Shown: positions 1 through 12,597 of the stretch, piece after piece
How positions within the stretch are numbered: the stretch's first letter is position 1
How the letters are laid out: every line of letters begins with the position of its first letter
Assembly: GCF_030272615.1 (NCBI RefSeq)
Contig: NC_081414.1
Span: 7,015,001 to 7,079,000 of the forward strand
DNA: 64,000 bases
Reading direction: 5' to 3'
Source of the DNA: Cryptomeria japonica
Taxonomy: Eukaryota; Streptophyta; Pinopsida; Cupressales; Cupressaceae
Made by a program: the position numbers and the translations under genes
The notes under the pieces: model-generated
Told to the model about the DNA's origin: nothing
The model's input: the letters and a program-made list of their open reading frames with translations, nothing else
Database searches by the model: none

Positions 1-292
1 TCCTCTCTTCCCTCGGGGTAGTCTGGAGGTGTTGGTTTCATAATTCAAATTTTGGGAATATCCCTTCAATCCTTTTTGATGTGGTAAGGACTCATTCGGC
101 CAAGCTAGTGATGATGCACGTGTTGTTGTGTTGGCAATTCCTTTGGGCTTGCAAAGTCATGATGAGGTACGATTGGATTGGTAACGTGTTGGTTGGCGTT
201 GGTATTTTCTAGCTCTTAATAACTCGTAACTAGGAAATTATTTCTAAAAGTGAAATCATTTTTTCCCATGCGCCCAACTTCATTCCTATTTA

Positions 293-2078
293 TTGACACC
301 GGGCTTGTACACTTCCCATTTTATCTTCTTGGCTTGCTTCTCGAAGGGTCTTTACAACTTTCTCTGTGCTAATTTTTTCATGACTAAAGAATCTCTATTG
401 GCAAAGGATATGGGGGGCCACGGAGTTAGATATGAACCAGATAATCTGGATGATTTTAAAAATGACCCCCTGGTCTGGAATTTCTGCATTGAAGGTGGGG
501 TTGCCAATTTTTTGGAATGCCTAAAGGGCCATGATGAGCAGTTCTCGGCTGATTTTTCCTCCTCCTGGTCTGGGAGGCGTGTCTCGGTTGACGGTATTGC
601 CTTTCATGTCTTTGAGAAGACTATTTCCCAGGCTACGAAGCTGACCCTTAACAGCCTCCGCTGGAAGAGTACCAGCCATGTTGCAAATAGAGAAGGTTTG
701 AAATGATTCTCCTGTAACCGCGAAGAACCCATCAAGATACAAGGTGAGTTTGCTCGGGAGGTGCTCAAACACCCATGGAACATGATCTACCTTATGATCA
801 TGAAGTACTTCACTCTCGAAGGTAGGAATAAGGTATTCTACTACTATCATTTGCCCCTCCTCAATCACTTCCGCAACAATGATTTGCTTTGTCTATTGTT
901 TTATTTACTGCACTCTATAGAAAATTCTATTAAAGACACCATGGATCCCAAGCATGGGGATGAGTCACCCTACCTCCTTCACTAGGGCCTCATTTACAGG
1001 TTGTATAAATTCCATGAGGCCCTTTGCCCCGCCCCCCCATAACCTTTTGCTCTCTCAGCCCCCCATGCCTACTCCTCAGCAGCTTGCGGCCCTATCTATG
1101 ACATTCCCTAGATTCTTCCACTATCCTCATAAGAGCTTTGCTATGGCCACCATGTCCCTGCCTGCTTATGCCTTGACAATTTCCTTATCGGCGGTCTCCC
1201 CCAGTTTAACTTTGTTAGCCTCTCCTAGTGCTTCCCGCTCCCTGTCCAAGGGTAAAGGCAAAACCCCTATTAAACATAAATGTATTGTCTTTGATGACAA
1301 TTCTTCCTCTGAGAATGCTGAGAATGACAATCCTTCCCTTGATTGTGAGGTTAAAAGGATATCCTCCAGACTAGCTTCCAAAAGCTATAAAAAGAAGACC
1401 TCAATGATTGAGAATTTGGACTCCGAGGAGGACCCCATTGGGGAGGAGGGAGAGGACCTTAATACCACTATGGGGGCCCCTGATGGGGATGTTGTGGATG
1501 TGAATATGACTAGGGACCCCATGGTTCCGACCACTATTGGTGCTGCTGATATGGGTAACTCTGAAATGTAAACCCAGGACCCCATTGATGTTAAGGATAC
1601 AACCCCTATGAATACGAGAACTGAGGGTGTCATGGGCGAGGAAATTTATGATAACAAAGCCTTGGACTCTGGTAACTTGGACCCGGATATAAAAATGGTT
1701 GAACAGGTGATGCAATCTATCCCCTTGATGGGCCTGGTTAATGACATTGATAACTCCCCTGTTGGAGATGTGCCCAAAGAGATCGAAGAGACTACGAATG
1801 ACATGGTTGCTGAGAACCCCCAGGATGTCCCTACTTTTCAGCAAATTAAAAAGTTGAGCACAGATGTGTTGGATATCACACAGAGGATTGAGAACCTCGA
1901 CCCTGTGCTTGAATTGAAGACTATCAAGGATGATGTCAACTGGCTCAAGAACAAGATGGAGGCTTGGGAAGCCAAAATGGTGAGCCTTAACAAATTCCAT
2001 GTGCAGGTGTTACACAGCTCGATGCTCACCCTCTCTCTGCTGAGGGAACATTATGCAAACACAGAGGAGGACAAATAA
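293..2078 (+). pseudogene. Unrecognised broken coding remnant with C-terminal coiled coil
   Basis: Open stretches at 293-706 and 761-985 share one frame; 954-1571 and 1608-2078 share another. The first part encodes a globular segment (FSSSWSGRRVSVDG, then a stretch around LKHPWNMIYLMIMKYFTLEG). The middle has a basic patch (RLASKSYKKK) followed by acidic Asp/Glu-rich sequence. The last about 80 residues are heptad-like (ITQRIENLDP, VNWLKNKMEAWEAKM), typical of a coiled coil. The order, globular domain then NLS-like patch and acidic linker then coiled coil, resembles the ORF pair at 38935-42549, but I see no strong residue identity. Stops and a frame change mean it is not translatable as one protein. 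I do not recognise the family; it may be a mobile-element accessory ORF rather than a host gene. Confidence 0.4.
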
Positions 2079-2158
2079 GAGGCTAGGGACCTTTACAAGT
2101 TCCTATCCAATGAATGGAACAGTGCCATGGATGCCACTGGGGTGCACAAGGCACTCTT

Positions 2159-2340
2159 GTAGTTTTTTTTTGTTTTCTGCTGTTGTTCTGATTTCTAAAG
2201 ACTTGGTTCCTTTTTGCTGATAGTTGTTGTTAATTGCTATTATAGTGTTGTTTCTGCATTATGATTTTTAATAGTTATGCTATGTAAAGGGTCAGTGCCC
2301 TTGTTCTCACTGCATTATTAATCAAAAACATATTTATCTC
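2159..2340 (+). other. T-rich 3' tail resembling a LINE 3' end
   Basis: Directly after the coding remnant comes a T-run (TAGTTTTTTTTTG), then T/G-rich sequence ending ATTAATCAAAAACATA. The LINE at 49194-50998 has a comparable tail: a T-run after its last ORF and a terminus ATCGATCAAAAAAAAAA. The similarity is one of layout and short strings only. No poly(A) tail or target duplication is visible, so linking this remnant to a LINE is inference. Confidence 0.25.
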
Positions 2341-3010
2341 TTCTATTAATTATTTGAATGACATTGATATTATTATATTGTACAAATAAACATTCAATTT
2401 ATTAAATAAAAGTGAAATTTTTTTATCCTTGCAACCTCCATACAAAAATCATATTATACATATGGTAACGAAGCTTATATGGTTAGAACACGTATCCCAT
2501 TAATGTTGTACGCCCATTAATGTTGTATGCACGTACTCCATGTGCTCTGGTGTTTAGCTCACATGCCTCATCTATGCGTCCTCATTATGTCATGCAAACA
2601 TTGAAATTGGTAAGCTTTTTAAAATTAAAAGTGCACATTTTTCATTAAGTGTTGGTTACGTCGAAGGTGTTCCCTTATATGAGATGGACAACTTGATTTT
2701 GGCCATCAACGGTGCAAAATGTATTAATCTCGTGCAAGACGATTGTACCAATTGTGTCCGTCCATTCTTCTCATGGAAATTCACTTTTTAATGTCATTCT
2801 TTCTGCTACGAGTCTAAAACTTACAAAACAAGCTACATACTCACGGTTACCCGTGTACGTATCCCTCGAATTAAATTAACCCTCAGTGATTGAGAGTACA
2901 ATGACCATGACGCTCATTAAATTGCAAAACTTGCAAAACTCGTTGAAAAAATTCTTCCACTTTCTTCGCTGCTCTTGGAAAAGGAATTAACAATTTAGTT
3001 TATCGTGAAA
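2341..3010. other. Spacer, no gene seen
   Basis: AT-rich non-coding sequence. A short duplication of CCCATTAATGTTGTA is visible around 2496-2527. Nothing else is recognised. Confidence 0.6.
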
Positions 3011-3551
3011 TCATCCTTGAAAAGACAATGAACTTGGCTTGTACATACCTCCAATTGTCGAGGCTCCTTGGTATGTCTTTGTTAGGAGCAACCTTCTGTC
3101 TCACTTCTCGTATTCTCTCTTTGTCATTAATAAGAGCAACAATGGCCTGGGCCTTCTTTCTAACATTCTATCCTTGGTCCTTCCCATGTGAATCAACATA
3201 CTGGAAATCAAAGAGAGTCAAAATTTGGTAAGCATATTGCTCTCGAAGATTATCTATAACACGTTCTGAGTTTTTTCCCACTAAAAATTCAAGAACTACC
3301 AAAGACTTATAAACATGGCGCCAATTTTTACTAGTATCGTTTAGCCTTCTCCAAAGCACAGACATGATTATTTGATATTCATGATAATTTCTAGTGGCTT
3401 TTGTGATATCAGCCATTATAGATCCATGAGGGCCCCAAGGCTCATTGCTTGTAACAACAAGTACCTTTTGCTAAATTCCAGCCACCTTGAGAACTTTTAT
3501 ATTCACATCTCTCTGAATGTCTCTATAAGTCTGATAAAAAACCTTCTTCAT
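3011..3551 (-). pseudogene. Epsin (ENTH domain) pseudogene
   Basis: Reading the minus strand from an ATG at 3551 gives a clear epsin N-terminal homology domain: [65 protein letters not shown] and [11 protein letters not shown]. Epsins bind phosphoinositides and clathrin adaptors at Golgi/endosome membranes. Two in-frame TAG codons (3473-3471 and 3170-3168) and a frame change just before a GMYKP segment near 3049 disable it. The copy stops at 3011 soon after that segment, so the long disordered clathrin-binding tail is absent. No intron interrupts about 500 bases of coding sequence, which suggests a retrocopy, although no poly(A) tail or target duplication was found. The ENTH identification is firm; the retrocopy origin is inferred. 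Confidence 0.85.
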
Positions 3552-4030
3552 CACGCCTTCACCAATTTAGATCTCTCAGGAAAACCCTGTTTCTCCTACT
3601 TCGCACTATCATGATGCCCTTACTCCACTTGATCCGCCACAAATCCGTCTTAGAATCCTCTAAAACTGCAAGGAATTGAATTCGGCAAGAAAATCTCCAT
3701 AAAACGTAACATCTAACTCGATTTGACGAAATTTCTCTGTTCTCACAATATAATGAATTGCTATGTGATATGAAATTTTCGTACTATATCATCTATCACT
3801 TTCATGAAATAAAAATAAGGAAATGAGAGGATGAGGGTAAAATTGGGCAAATGCTCGAACCCCAAATGATGAGAGGATGATCATAAAATACCGAAGAAGA
3901 ATTCATTGTTGTAGAATAGCCCTCAATTCATTCAACCCTAGTAATATTTTATAGTAACCTTAAAAACAACCAATTCCAAGCCAAATGCAATTTTAAAAAG
4001 CCACCAAATTCAATGCAGATACAACTAAAA
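3552..4030. other. Spacer upstream of the epsin remnant
   Basis: No coding signal. The first about 100 bases could be 5'UTR carried with the epsin copy (minus strand). The rest is AT-rich. Confidence 0.5.
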
Positions 4031-5456
4031 TTGATGTAGAGGTTGGCAGCAGTAAGATGAAAAACCCACACACACACTCCTAGGTCTTACAATACCCATG
4101 CTTCTTCTCAAGGTCTCAACCCACTCAAAAGTGGAATTGGTTTCTTACCCCTATCTAGGAATGGTACAACACCTCCATGCTCTTCTTAAGACTCACTAAG
4201 ACCTTCCACAATAGTGTTTTGGGATACCGGCTAGTAGCCCTATTTTACAGATTTTTTGTTTTTTTCTCCAAATTGTGCCAAAAAACATACCAAGAGAATT
4301 TGGGTTTTAGATACCCTTTTGGGACTACTATCAAACTCCAAAATTTTAGGCTTCCAACCTATTCCTGCACTCTCCAACACCTACTTGGGTCATAGGCCTA
4401 ATTGATCAAGTTAGGTCTGTTTTAGAAAGGAAGTATATGAGAATGGGGTCACAAGAAGGTTATAACTATTCAAGAGGCTTATTATACTTACCAATGTTCC
4501 CAATCCAACAATTAACTCATCAATTCACCATTCTTCATTATGTGCACAATGAATCCAATTCTAGGCTAGTCTAAACCCTCAAACAATTTAGACTAGGGCT
4601 TGGTGGTAAGATTACAAAACCAACTCCTCTGACCTCTCCCCTTTGGAATCTTAGAATACATGCCTCTAACTTGCATTCTACCAATGATCATTGGATTCCA
4701 ATGGGTAGATTGCAAGTTAGGGCTCCATTTGCATTGTAACCCTTGAAAATGGAGGGTTTCAGACCTGCAAAGAGTAAACCGCTTATAACTTTCTCCAAAC
4801 TTCATTTCAAGAGGTCAGACTGAGTGCATTAGGAAGTTGATTCAGGTTACTTTCCAATCAACTCAGAGTTTCATCATAAGATTTCACACCCTCTACGGAT
4901 AGTACGAAAAACTATCACTGTTATGGCAAAATCAGACTTGTTCTATTCACTTTCTCCACCAAACTTTACAAAACTCTTCAACCAACCTTCCCCATGGTTG
5001 TTCAAGCATATATAAATCCTTCTCAACACTCATAACCAACTTTTGAATAGTTATGAATGTTGGAGAGGTAGTTGTCATCCTACCGACAACTTTGAAAAGT
5101 TGCTTGACAATAAAGTGCAACATTTTAGCAACTTGGACAATATTGGGAATTAAGTACTTAGACATTATGGAAACATATCCAAGTTCATTATTTGACTCCA
5201 AACACCTAAGAAAACATCCTAGACCTAACAACACTGAAAATCCAAATTCCAAGCCTTCATGGCCTAATAGACCTTTCTGTTTATATGCTCACCTAAGAGA
5301 TTATTGACCATACAAATAGGCACTCTATTACATCAAGCGTGATCATTGATCCAACCCATTATGACAACACAAATGAACATGTAAACACCACCATGGATAG
5401 AACCTTGCTTGAAAAGTAGAAGGTGCTCTGCACCATACTCCCGAGCTCCAAAAAAC
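4031..5456 (-). repeat. Probable 3' UTR and 3' LTR of the chromovirus
   Basis: This lies directly downstream (minus strand) of the chromodomain end of the gypsy element. A minus-strand TATA-like sequence (TTTATATATGC) lies near 5010, as expected for an LTR promoter. I could not match it to a second LTR because the element's 5' end is missing, so both limits are estimates. Confidence 0.35.
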
Positions 5457-7754
5457 TCAAGTCCCTTGAGTTGGGATATCTGCCAATCTAGTTTCTGTCT
5501 TCTCAATGGCCTCCGAAGTCATCCAGGTAGCATCCTCTAAAGGTTGATTCTTCCATTTGACTAAGTACTCCAAGTAATTCTTCTTCCTTGTCTTCTTGCT
5601 AACCCTTTGATCCAAAATGCACTCTATCTCAAGTTTGAGAGGGGGTGGAAGTCCTTCCAACATAACTGGGCCAGAAGAATCAGATAGACCTGCAACACAA
5701 ACATCATCCATAGTACCCTTATATGCATATATGTCAGAAACATTAAATATAGGAGATAGACCAACATCAGGGGGTAGATCTATCTTGTAGGAATTTGTCC
5801 ATCTTTTTAGGATCTTGAAAGGACCTATCTTTTTCATGAGTAGCTTGGTATACTTCTCTTTATGGAGCCTCTTTTTTTTTAGATGAATCATCAGCATATT
5901 TCCCACCTTGAATTGAACATCTCTCCATGTGACATCTGTTGCTTGCTTGTACTTTTCAGAGGCTTGAACCAATCTATCCCTGACTTGTTGGTGTATGTCT
6001 TTCATGACTTCAAAAAAATCATCCGTTTGAGAACTCCTCCTTTCAATATTATGTACCTCTCGGAGTTCAAAAACACCTCTAGGATGGGTTCCATATACAA
6101 TTTGGAAAGGACTCAGTCCTGTACTTCTGTTCACAGAGTCATTGTATGAAAATTTTGCTTGTGGAAGAATGTCATCCCAAGTGGCCCCATGGTCCTTAGT
6201 CGAGCACCTCAACAAATTCCCAAGGGATCTATTAATCACCTTTGTCTGTCCATCAGATTGAGGGTGATAAGTAGAAGAGAAAGACAAATTTGTCCCCAAC
6301 CTACGTCACAAAGTCCTCCAAAAATGTCCCACAAACTTAGGATCCCAATTTGATATGATACTAAAGGATAACCCATGAAGTCTAACAACCTCCTTGAAGA
6401 ACAAACCTGCAATACTAGAAGCATCATGTGTAACTTTGCATGGCAAAAAGTGTGCCATTTTTGAAAATATGTCCACAACAACATATATACTAACATATCT
6501 TGATTTATTCCTAGGGAGACCTAAGACAAAGTCCATGCTAACTGAATCCCAAGGTTTGGTAGGGATGGGTAATGGAGTATATAGACCTGCATTGGAACTT
6601 GTCCCCTTTTCCCTTTGGCATATCCCACACTCTGGCACATACTTTCTTACATCCAATTGCATCCTAGGCCAAAAGTAAAATCTCCTAACCAATTCAAGTG
6701 TCTTATCAAGTCCAAAGTGACCTGACAAAATCCCACAATGTTTTTCCTTTACAATATTGTCCCTCATGGAGCAATTAGGAATACAAAGCTAACTGCCCTT
6801 GAAAAGTAAGCCTTCTTGAAGAATATAATCAGAAAACTTAGTATGATACCTGTCATTCCTGTCCTTACAAACCTTATAGGCCTCCTTGAAATCTTCATCC
6901 TCTTGATACATGTCTTTAAAGGTAGTGATTCCCAAGCTTTCCAATTGAATCTCATGGATTGCTAAGTTCCTCCTACTAAGTGCATCAACAACTTTATTAG
7001 CCACACCTTTCTTATGTAGGATAGTGAAAGTGTAAGCTTGAAGATATTCCACCCACTTCATATGCCTGTGATTTAGTTTCTCCCGCCTGTTCAAAAAACA
7101 GAGCATGGCTATCAGTATACACAATAAACTCCTTAGGTAAGAGATAATGTCTCCACTTCCTAAGAGATTGCACCATAGCATACATCTCTAAGTCATATGT
7201 AGAATAGTTTTGCTTCGCTTCATTTAGTTTCTCACTGAAAAATGCCATAAGCCTACCCTCTTAACTCAAGACTCCTCCTATGGCCTTCTTTGATGCATCA
7301 CACTCAATAGTGAAAACCTTGTGAAAGTCAGAGAGTACTAGAATAGGTTGTTCTGCAATCTTAGTTTTCAAAAACTCAAAAGACCTGTCAGCCTCCTTAG
7401 TTCAAACAAATGACATTTCCTTCCACCTTTTATGGTTTCTATCATTGGTGCACTAACCCCACTGAAATTCTTAATAATTTTTCTATAAAAACTTGCTAAC
7501 CCATGGAAACCTTTTACCTCACTTGCTGATTGAGGGGTTGGCCAGTTTAGAATCGCCTCCACCTTAGATGGATCCATTTTCATATTGCCTTGAGAGATCA
7601 AAAACCCAAGGAACACTAGTTCTTCTTGCAAGAAAACACATTTATCCAAATTGATCTTCAACTGCTCCTCATGTAACCTTTTCAACACCAAATCCAAGTG
7701 CATTAAATGTTCACCCCTGTATTTACTAAAAATCAATATATCATCTAAATACAC
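5457..7754 (-). other. Chromovirus pol 3' part: RT end, RNase H, integrase, chromodomain
   Basis: From high to low coordinate the minus strand encodes the end of RT (MYLDDILIFS, CVFLQEELVFLGF), RNase H (YSTYDLEMYAMVQSLRKWRHYL), an integrase zinc-binding region (CGICQREKG), the integrase core (WDSVSMDFVLGLPR, STYHPQSDGQTKVINRSLG) and a C-terminal chromodomain (EYLVKWKNQPLEDATW). The chromodomain after integrase is the defining trait of the chromovirus clade; in the family it binds modified histone H3 and steers insertion to heterochromatin. The region has several coding breaks and is not functional. Confidence 0.9.
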
Positions 7755-9229
7755 TGATAGTTCTGATACTTAATGTAAAGTACATATGCCAATAGCTAAC
7801 AAAATGAGAGCGGGGGGGGGGGGGGGGGGGTGAATCATACAAACTTAATCTTCCATAAAAACAACAGATTCAATCTCGATAACTTATACTTCAGCAATAT
7901 AATCAAAAACATGCAAACTCCTAAACACATAATCATCATAACACTCATAACACCAGATTTAACGTGGAAACCCAAATAGGGAAAAACCACTATGGGATTT
8001 CGGACCCACTAAGAAATATACTCTTCTATAGTATGCTCGGTTAAAAGCAAATCCCGTTAAAGATTACAAACACATTGCTAGATGTGACTCGGTTAAGGGA
8101 TTTCCCTCAGATCTGTTAGGATCTTCACTTTGTTAGAAGTGACCTTGTTAAAGGATTTCAAACACTCAACTAGAATGTTACCTTGATAGAGGGTTTACAA
8201 ATAAGACTGTTAAGTCCACTCGGTTAAGAGATTTTCTGTCACTTACAAAATAATAGTAATAAAATATATCTGCAACTTCACATCTAAAATGCTAAAGAAG
8301 ATTCTTATTTGCTCAAAACAATCTAGTCATAGGACTTATCTTGTCCCTCTGCTGGGCTCTCTACTCTGTTATTCAAACAGGTCTTCAAGCTTCTGTGCTC
8401 GGTAATCACTATGTAGCATCCCCTGTGGATACACTTGCCCGCATTCATTGTTTATCAACAATTCTTTATTTATAAACAATTACTAACCGCTTAATCTCCT
8501 TGATCACCTTTCCCATGATCAATCTTAGCCATTAGATCTTCAGACTTGACTAGGTTCAATGTATCCTTTCAATCTACACTGTAGATCTTCCTGCCGATTT
8601 TCCTTTTCCATAGTTCCTTAACAAACTTCATGCACGACATACCAATCATTTATACATCTCCAACTAATCATTGTCCTTCATTAAATAATGCTTTTATCCA
8701 TCCAATGCGTACTGTCATAACTCGGTTACAACTCGGTAAATACTAAACTTTACTCGGTAGACATTCCGCCTTCATTAACTGATATCGATAACCTTAGGGT
8801 TTACCGACTAGGTTCCTTAGGGTTTACCAACTAGGTTCTTTGCTTGGTTGCATAGTATAGTATTAACCTTACAATCAACAACATATGTAGGATATCAAAA
8901 CAATCTAAACATCATGATCTCATCATTGTCTAACTCAGTAATAGTTTCCCATTGAATAACTTATTTCTCCCCTTATTCATCACATTCTTTCTGTGTCTTT
9001 TACTGACATCTTAATTCTCTTCAAATCAATCTTCTTAAGATATGGCAACATCATACTGAATCAGATAATCAATTTCTTCACATCAATGATAAAATAATGT
9101 TATAAAGATAGTTATCATCCTTCTTCGGATATATCAATAATCTTCAACAACCTTCTCAATATCCTTAATGAATATCAACAATCTCCTGATAGTGAAATGC
9201 CAACAATCTTTCTTACTGTAATGCCAACA
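7755..9229 (-). repeat. Copia 3' LTR (1475 bases)
   Basis: It matches 13985-15531 along its whole length. It contains a 19-base G run near 7812-7830 close to its minus-strand end; the other LTR has about 12 G there, as expected for a slipping homopolymer. Confidence 0.95.
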
Positions 9230-9242
9230 ATCTCCCCCTTTG
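9230..9242 (-). other. Copia polypurine tract
   Basis: On the minus strand CAAAGGGGGAGAT lies immediately before the 3' LTR (which starts TGTTGGCATT). This is the classic copia plus-strand primer. Confidence 0.9.
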
Positions 9243-9743
9243 GCATTGATGGCAAAACCAACAATTAAATGGTAATACCAACAAGATATTTCAAAATGAT
9301 TTGGATTCAGATTGCTATTAGACTTCTCCTATTATCCTTAAGCTGTTAAAATCTTTTGAAGTCTTCTCCCTTTTTCATTAGGCTACTGAGCTGTTGACTT
9401 GCATTTAGTCTTCTCCATTTTTGCAATCTTCTCCCCTTGTCATAAGTCTTCTGTTATTCATCATTCAGGGCTTTACCGTTCAGTCAACCATTTAGCCTTC
9501 CAACCATTTAGTCTTCTCCCCCTTTGACAATAATGCCATAAAGTAAAAGAACTAAATCATGATTTCTTCCTCTATGAGGTGATTTCCCTTGCTGTGTATC
9601 ATCTCAGTCTCAGTCAGAGTAACTTGTCTCTATTCACTTTTTCTTGCACACCTTTAGAAAAACCTTCTAAAGTGTGTAAATCAGTATCAATCCATAGATA
9701 ATATTTTGTAGATTCATCGAATTGATGCTTTCACCGAACTCGG

Positions 9744-11231
9744 TCAGTGAGTAGAAGATAGGGGTAGGACCCCTAACTTGCTTCTGAGATACTCAAAAGT
9801 GTCCCTTGGCAATGGCTTTGTGAAGATATCTGCTAATTGCTCCTTTGAACTGATATATTCTAGCACAACTTTCTTCTCTTGAACTTCTTCTCTGAGATAA
9901 TGATACTTTATAGATATATGCTTTGTCTTAGAGTGCATTACTGGATTCTTTGAAATGTTAATGGCACTAGTATTATCACAGAATATAGTTACTGGCTCGG
10001 TAAATTTCTCATTTATACCTTCCAACAATTGTTTGATCCATGCTATATTGGTGCAATTCAATGCTGCAACAACATATTCAGCTTCTGCTGTTGACTGTGA
10101 AATACATCCTTGTTTCTTGCTAAGCCAACTCACTAGTCTTTCTCCCAAAAAGAAAGCTCCACCACTTGTGCTTTTCCTGTCATCTATGTTGCCTACCCAA
10201 TCAACATCAGTATAAACTTTTAAATCAAAATTATTCCTCTTTTCATATACTAAGCCATAATCTTCAGTGCCTCTCAGGTATCTGAAAATTCTCTTGATTG
10301 CTGTCATATGTGTTTCCTTGGGATCTGCAGAGAATCTTGCTACAATACCTACTGCATGTGCTATATCCGGTCTACTATGCACAACATATTGCAATTTTCC
10401 AATCATAGATTGGTAAAGTGTCTCATCAACAGATGCAGATTCATCATTCTTTGATAATTTACAGTTAGTAGTCATAGGAGTACTTACTAGTTTAGAATCC
10501 TCCATTCCAAATTTCTTCAAGATTTCCTTTATGTACTTGGATTGAGTAATGAAAATCTCATCTTTCATTTGCAATATTTGTAAACCTATAAAATACTTTA
10601 TCTCACCGGTTAGTGACATCTCAAATTCTTTGCACATTTCATTTCCAAAGTTCTTGCATAGAGAGTCATTTCCACAAAATATAATGTCATTAACAAATAT
10701 GATTGAGATCAGTATTCCATTGTCCTCATCTTTCTTCATGTACATGTTGCTATTTTCACTTGTCCTTATAAAACCAATCTTGATTAAATAAGAGTGCAAT
10801 CTTTCATACCATGCTCTAGGTGCTTGTTTCAGACCATATAAAGCTTTGTTTAGTTTGCATACCTGATCTTTACTCTTGTCTTCAACAAATCCTTCAGGTT
10901 GTTCAATATAAACTTCTTCTTCTAGTATACCATTCAAAAATGCAGATTTAACATCCATTTGATATACCTTAAAATTTTTGAAAGCAGCATATGCCAACAG
11001 TGTTCTTACTCCCTCAAGTCTAGCCATAGGTGCAAAAGTCTCACCATAATCTATTCCTTCTTCTTGAGCATAACCTTTGCAAACTAGTCTTGCTTTGTTG
11101 CGAATGACCTCACCTTTCTCATTTAGCTTGTTTCTAAAAATCCACTTAGTATCGATTACATTTTTGTCCTTCGATCTTGGGATCAATGTCCATGTGTCAT
11201 TCTTCTTGATTTGATCAATCTCTTCTATCAT
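9744..11231 (-). other. Copia reverse transcriptase and RNase H region
   Basis: About 495 codons are open. RT motifs: [85 protein letters not shown]. RNase H motifs: [65 protein letters not shown]. This is a full-length RVT_2-type domain plus a C-terminal RNase H, as is usual for plant copia elements. In the family it makes the DNA copy in virus-like particles. It is the best-kept part of the element. Confidence 0.95.
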
Positions 11232-11392
11232 AGCATTTACCTAATCTTCACTGTTAAATGCCTCTTTCACTATTCTCGGTTCAAATTCAGATATTAGACA
11301 TGTGTTCTGTCTAAGTTTGTTCCTTGTCATCACTGGATCATCCTTATATCCTATAATCTAACTTGATGCATGATGTCTTCTGACATACTTGG

Positions 11393-12597
11393 CTAATATA
11401 GGCTTGGTAGGTTCTGTATGATCTTCTTCATCACTCGGTAATTGGACATTATCTTCATTTTCTTCAGTAGCTTTCTCGGTTGAACATAAACAAATTCTTC
11501 ATAATCTTCTGGTTCTTTGGAACTTCCTTCATCATTTCTTTCTACAAATTCATCAATTTTCACATTTGCACTTTCTACTATTTTGTTAGATGATTTGATC
11601 AGACATTTATATGCTTTACTTCTAGAAGAATAACCAAGAAATGTTCCTTCTTCACTTTTCTGATCAAACTTTCCATTTCTGTCATCTTTGTGAACATAGC
11701 ATCTACTTCCAAAGATTTTAAAATAACTTACATTAGGTTTCTTGTCATACCAGATCTCATATGGTGTCTTCATAGTTCCTTTCTTCAATTGAACTCGGTT
11801 CAGGGTGTAAACTGCAGTGCTGATTGCTTCTCTCCAAAATGTTTGAGGTACCCTCTTTTCTATCATCAGGGTTCTGGCACAATCCACAATTGATCTGTTT
11901 CTTCTCTCGGCTATCCCATTTTACTGAGGTGTTCTTGGTGCAGATACTTGCCTCTCTTTATACCATGATCATTGCAGAATAAGTTAAATTCATCAGAAGT
12001 GAATTCTCCTCCTCTATCAGATCTAAGACATTTCAGTTGTCTTCCTGTTTCATTTTCAACTCTTGCCTTTTACCATTTAAACATTTGAAAAGCTTCTGAT
12101 TTTTCTTTTAAAAACATAATTGACATCATCCTTGAGTAATCATCCATAAATAATATGAAATACTTATCACCATAATAACTTTGAACTTTGATAGGACCCC
12201 AAAGATCAGTATGTACTAGATCTAAAATTCCTTTAGAAGTGTAGGAATTACTTGTAAAGCTTGATCTTGTCATCTTACCCATCTGGCATCCTCGACACAT
12301 AGCATTCTCAGGTTTTTCAAGACTCAGTAGACCTCTCACTCGGTGCTTCTTACTTATTTTGATCAGATCATCAAAATTTACATGACAAAACCTTTTATGC
12401 CATAACCAGGTATCATCTAACTTTGCATAAAGACACTTGTTTCGAGTTGAGTCAAGATGAAATGTATTACCTTTTGTTTGTGTCCCGGTAGCAGCTAACT
12501 TTCCATGCTTGTCATGAACTTTGACAATTCCTTTCTGAAATTCTATTCGGTATCCTGTATTGTTTAGCTGTGCTACACTCAACAAATTGTATTTCAA
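11393..12597 (-). other. Copia integrase region
   Basis: It starts with the gag-pre-integrase segment (YNLLSVAQL, WLWHKRFCHVN, CRGCQMGKM) and enters the catalytic core (LDLVHTDLWGPI, FILFMDDYSR), then the downstream part (ARTLMIEKRVPQTFWREAI, TPYEIWYDKKPNVSYFKIFG, FLGYSSRSKAYKCL). In the family it inserts the DNA copy, leaving 5-base duplications like those seen here. The region is broken. Confidence 0.9.

Noticed and set aside
7812-7830. 19-base G run as a possible G-quadruplex
   Set aside because: The other LTR has a run of about 12 G at the same place; a slipping homopolymer or sequencing length error explains it.
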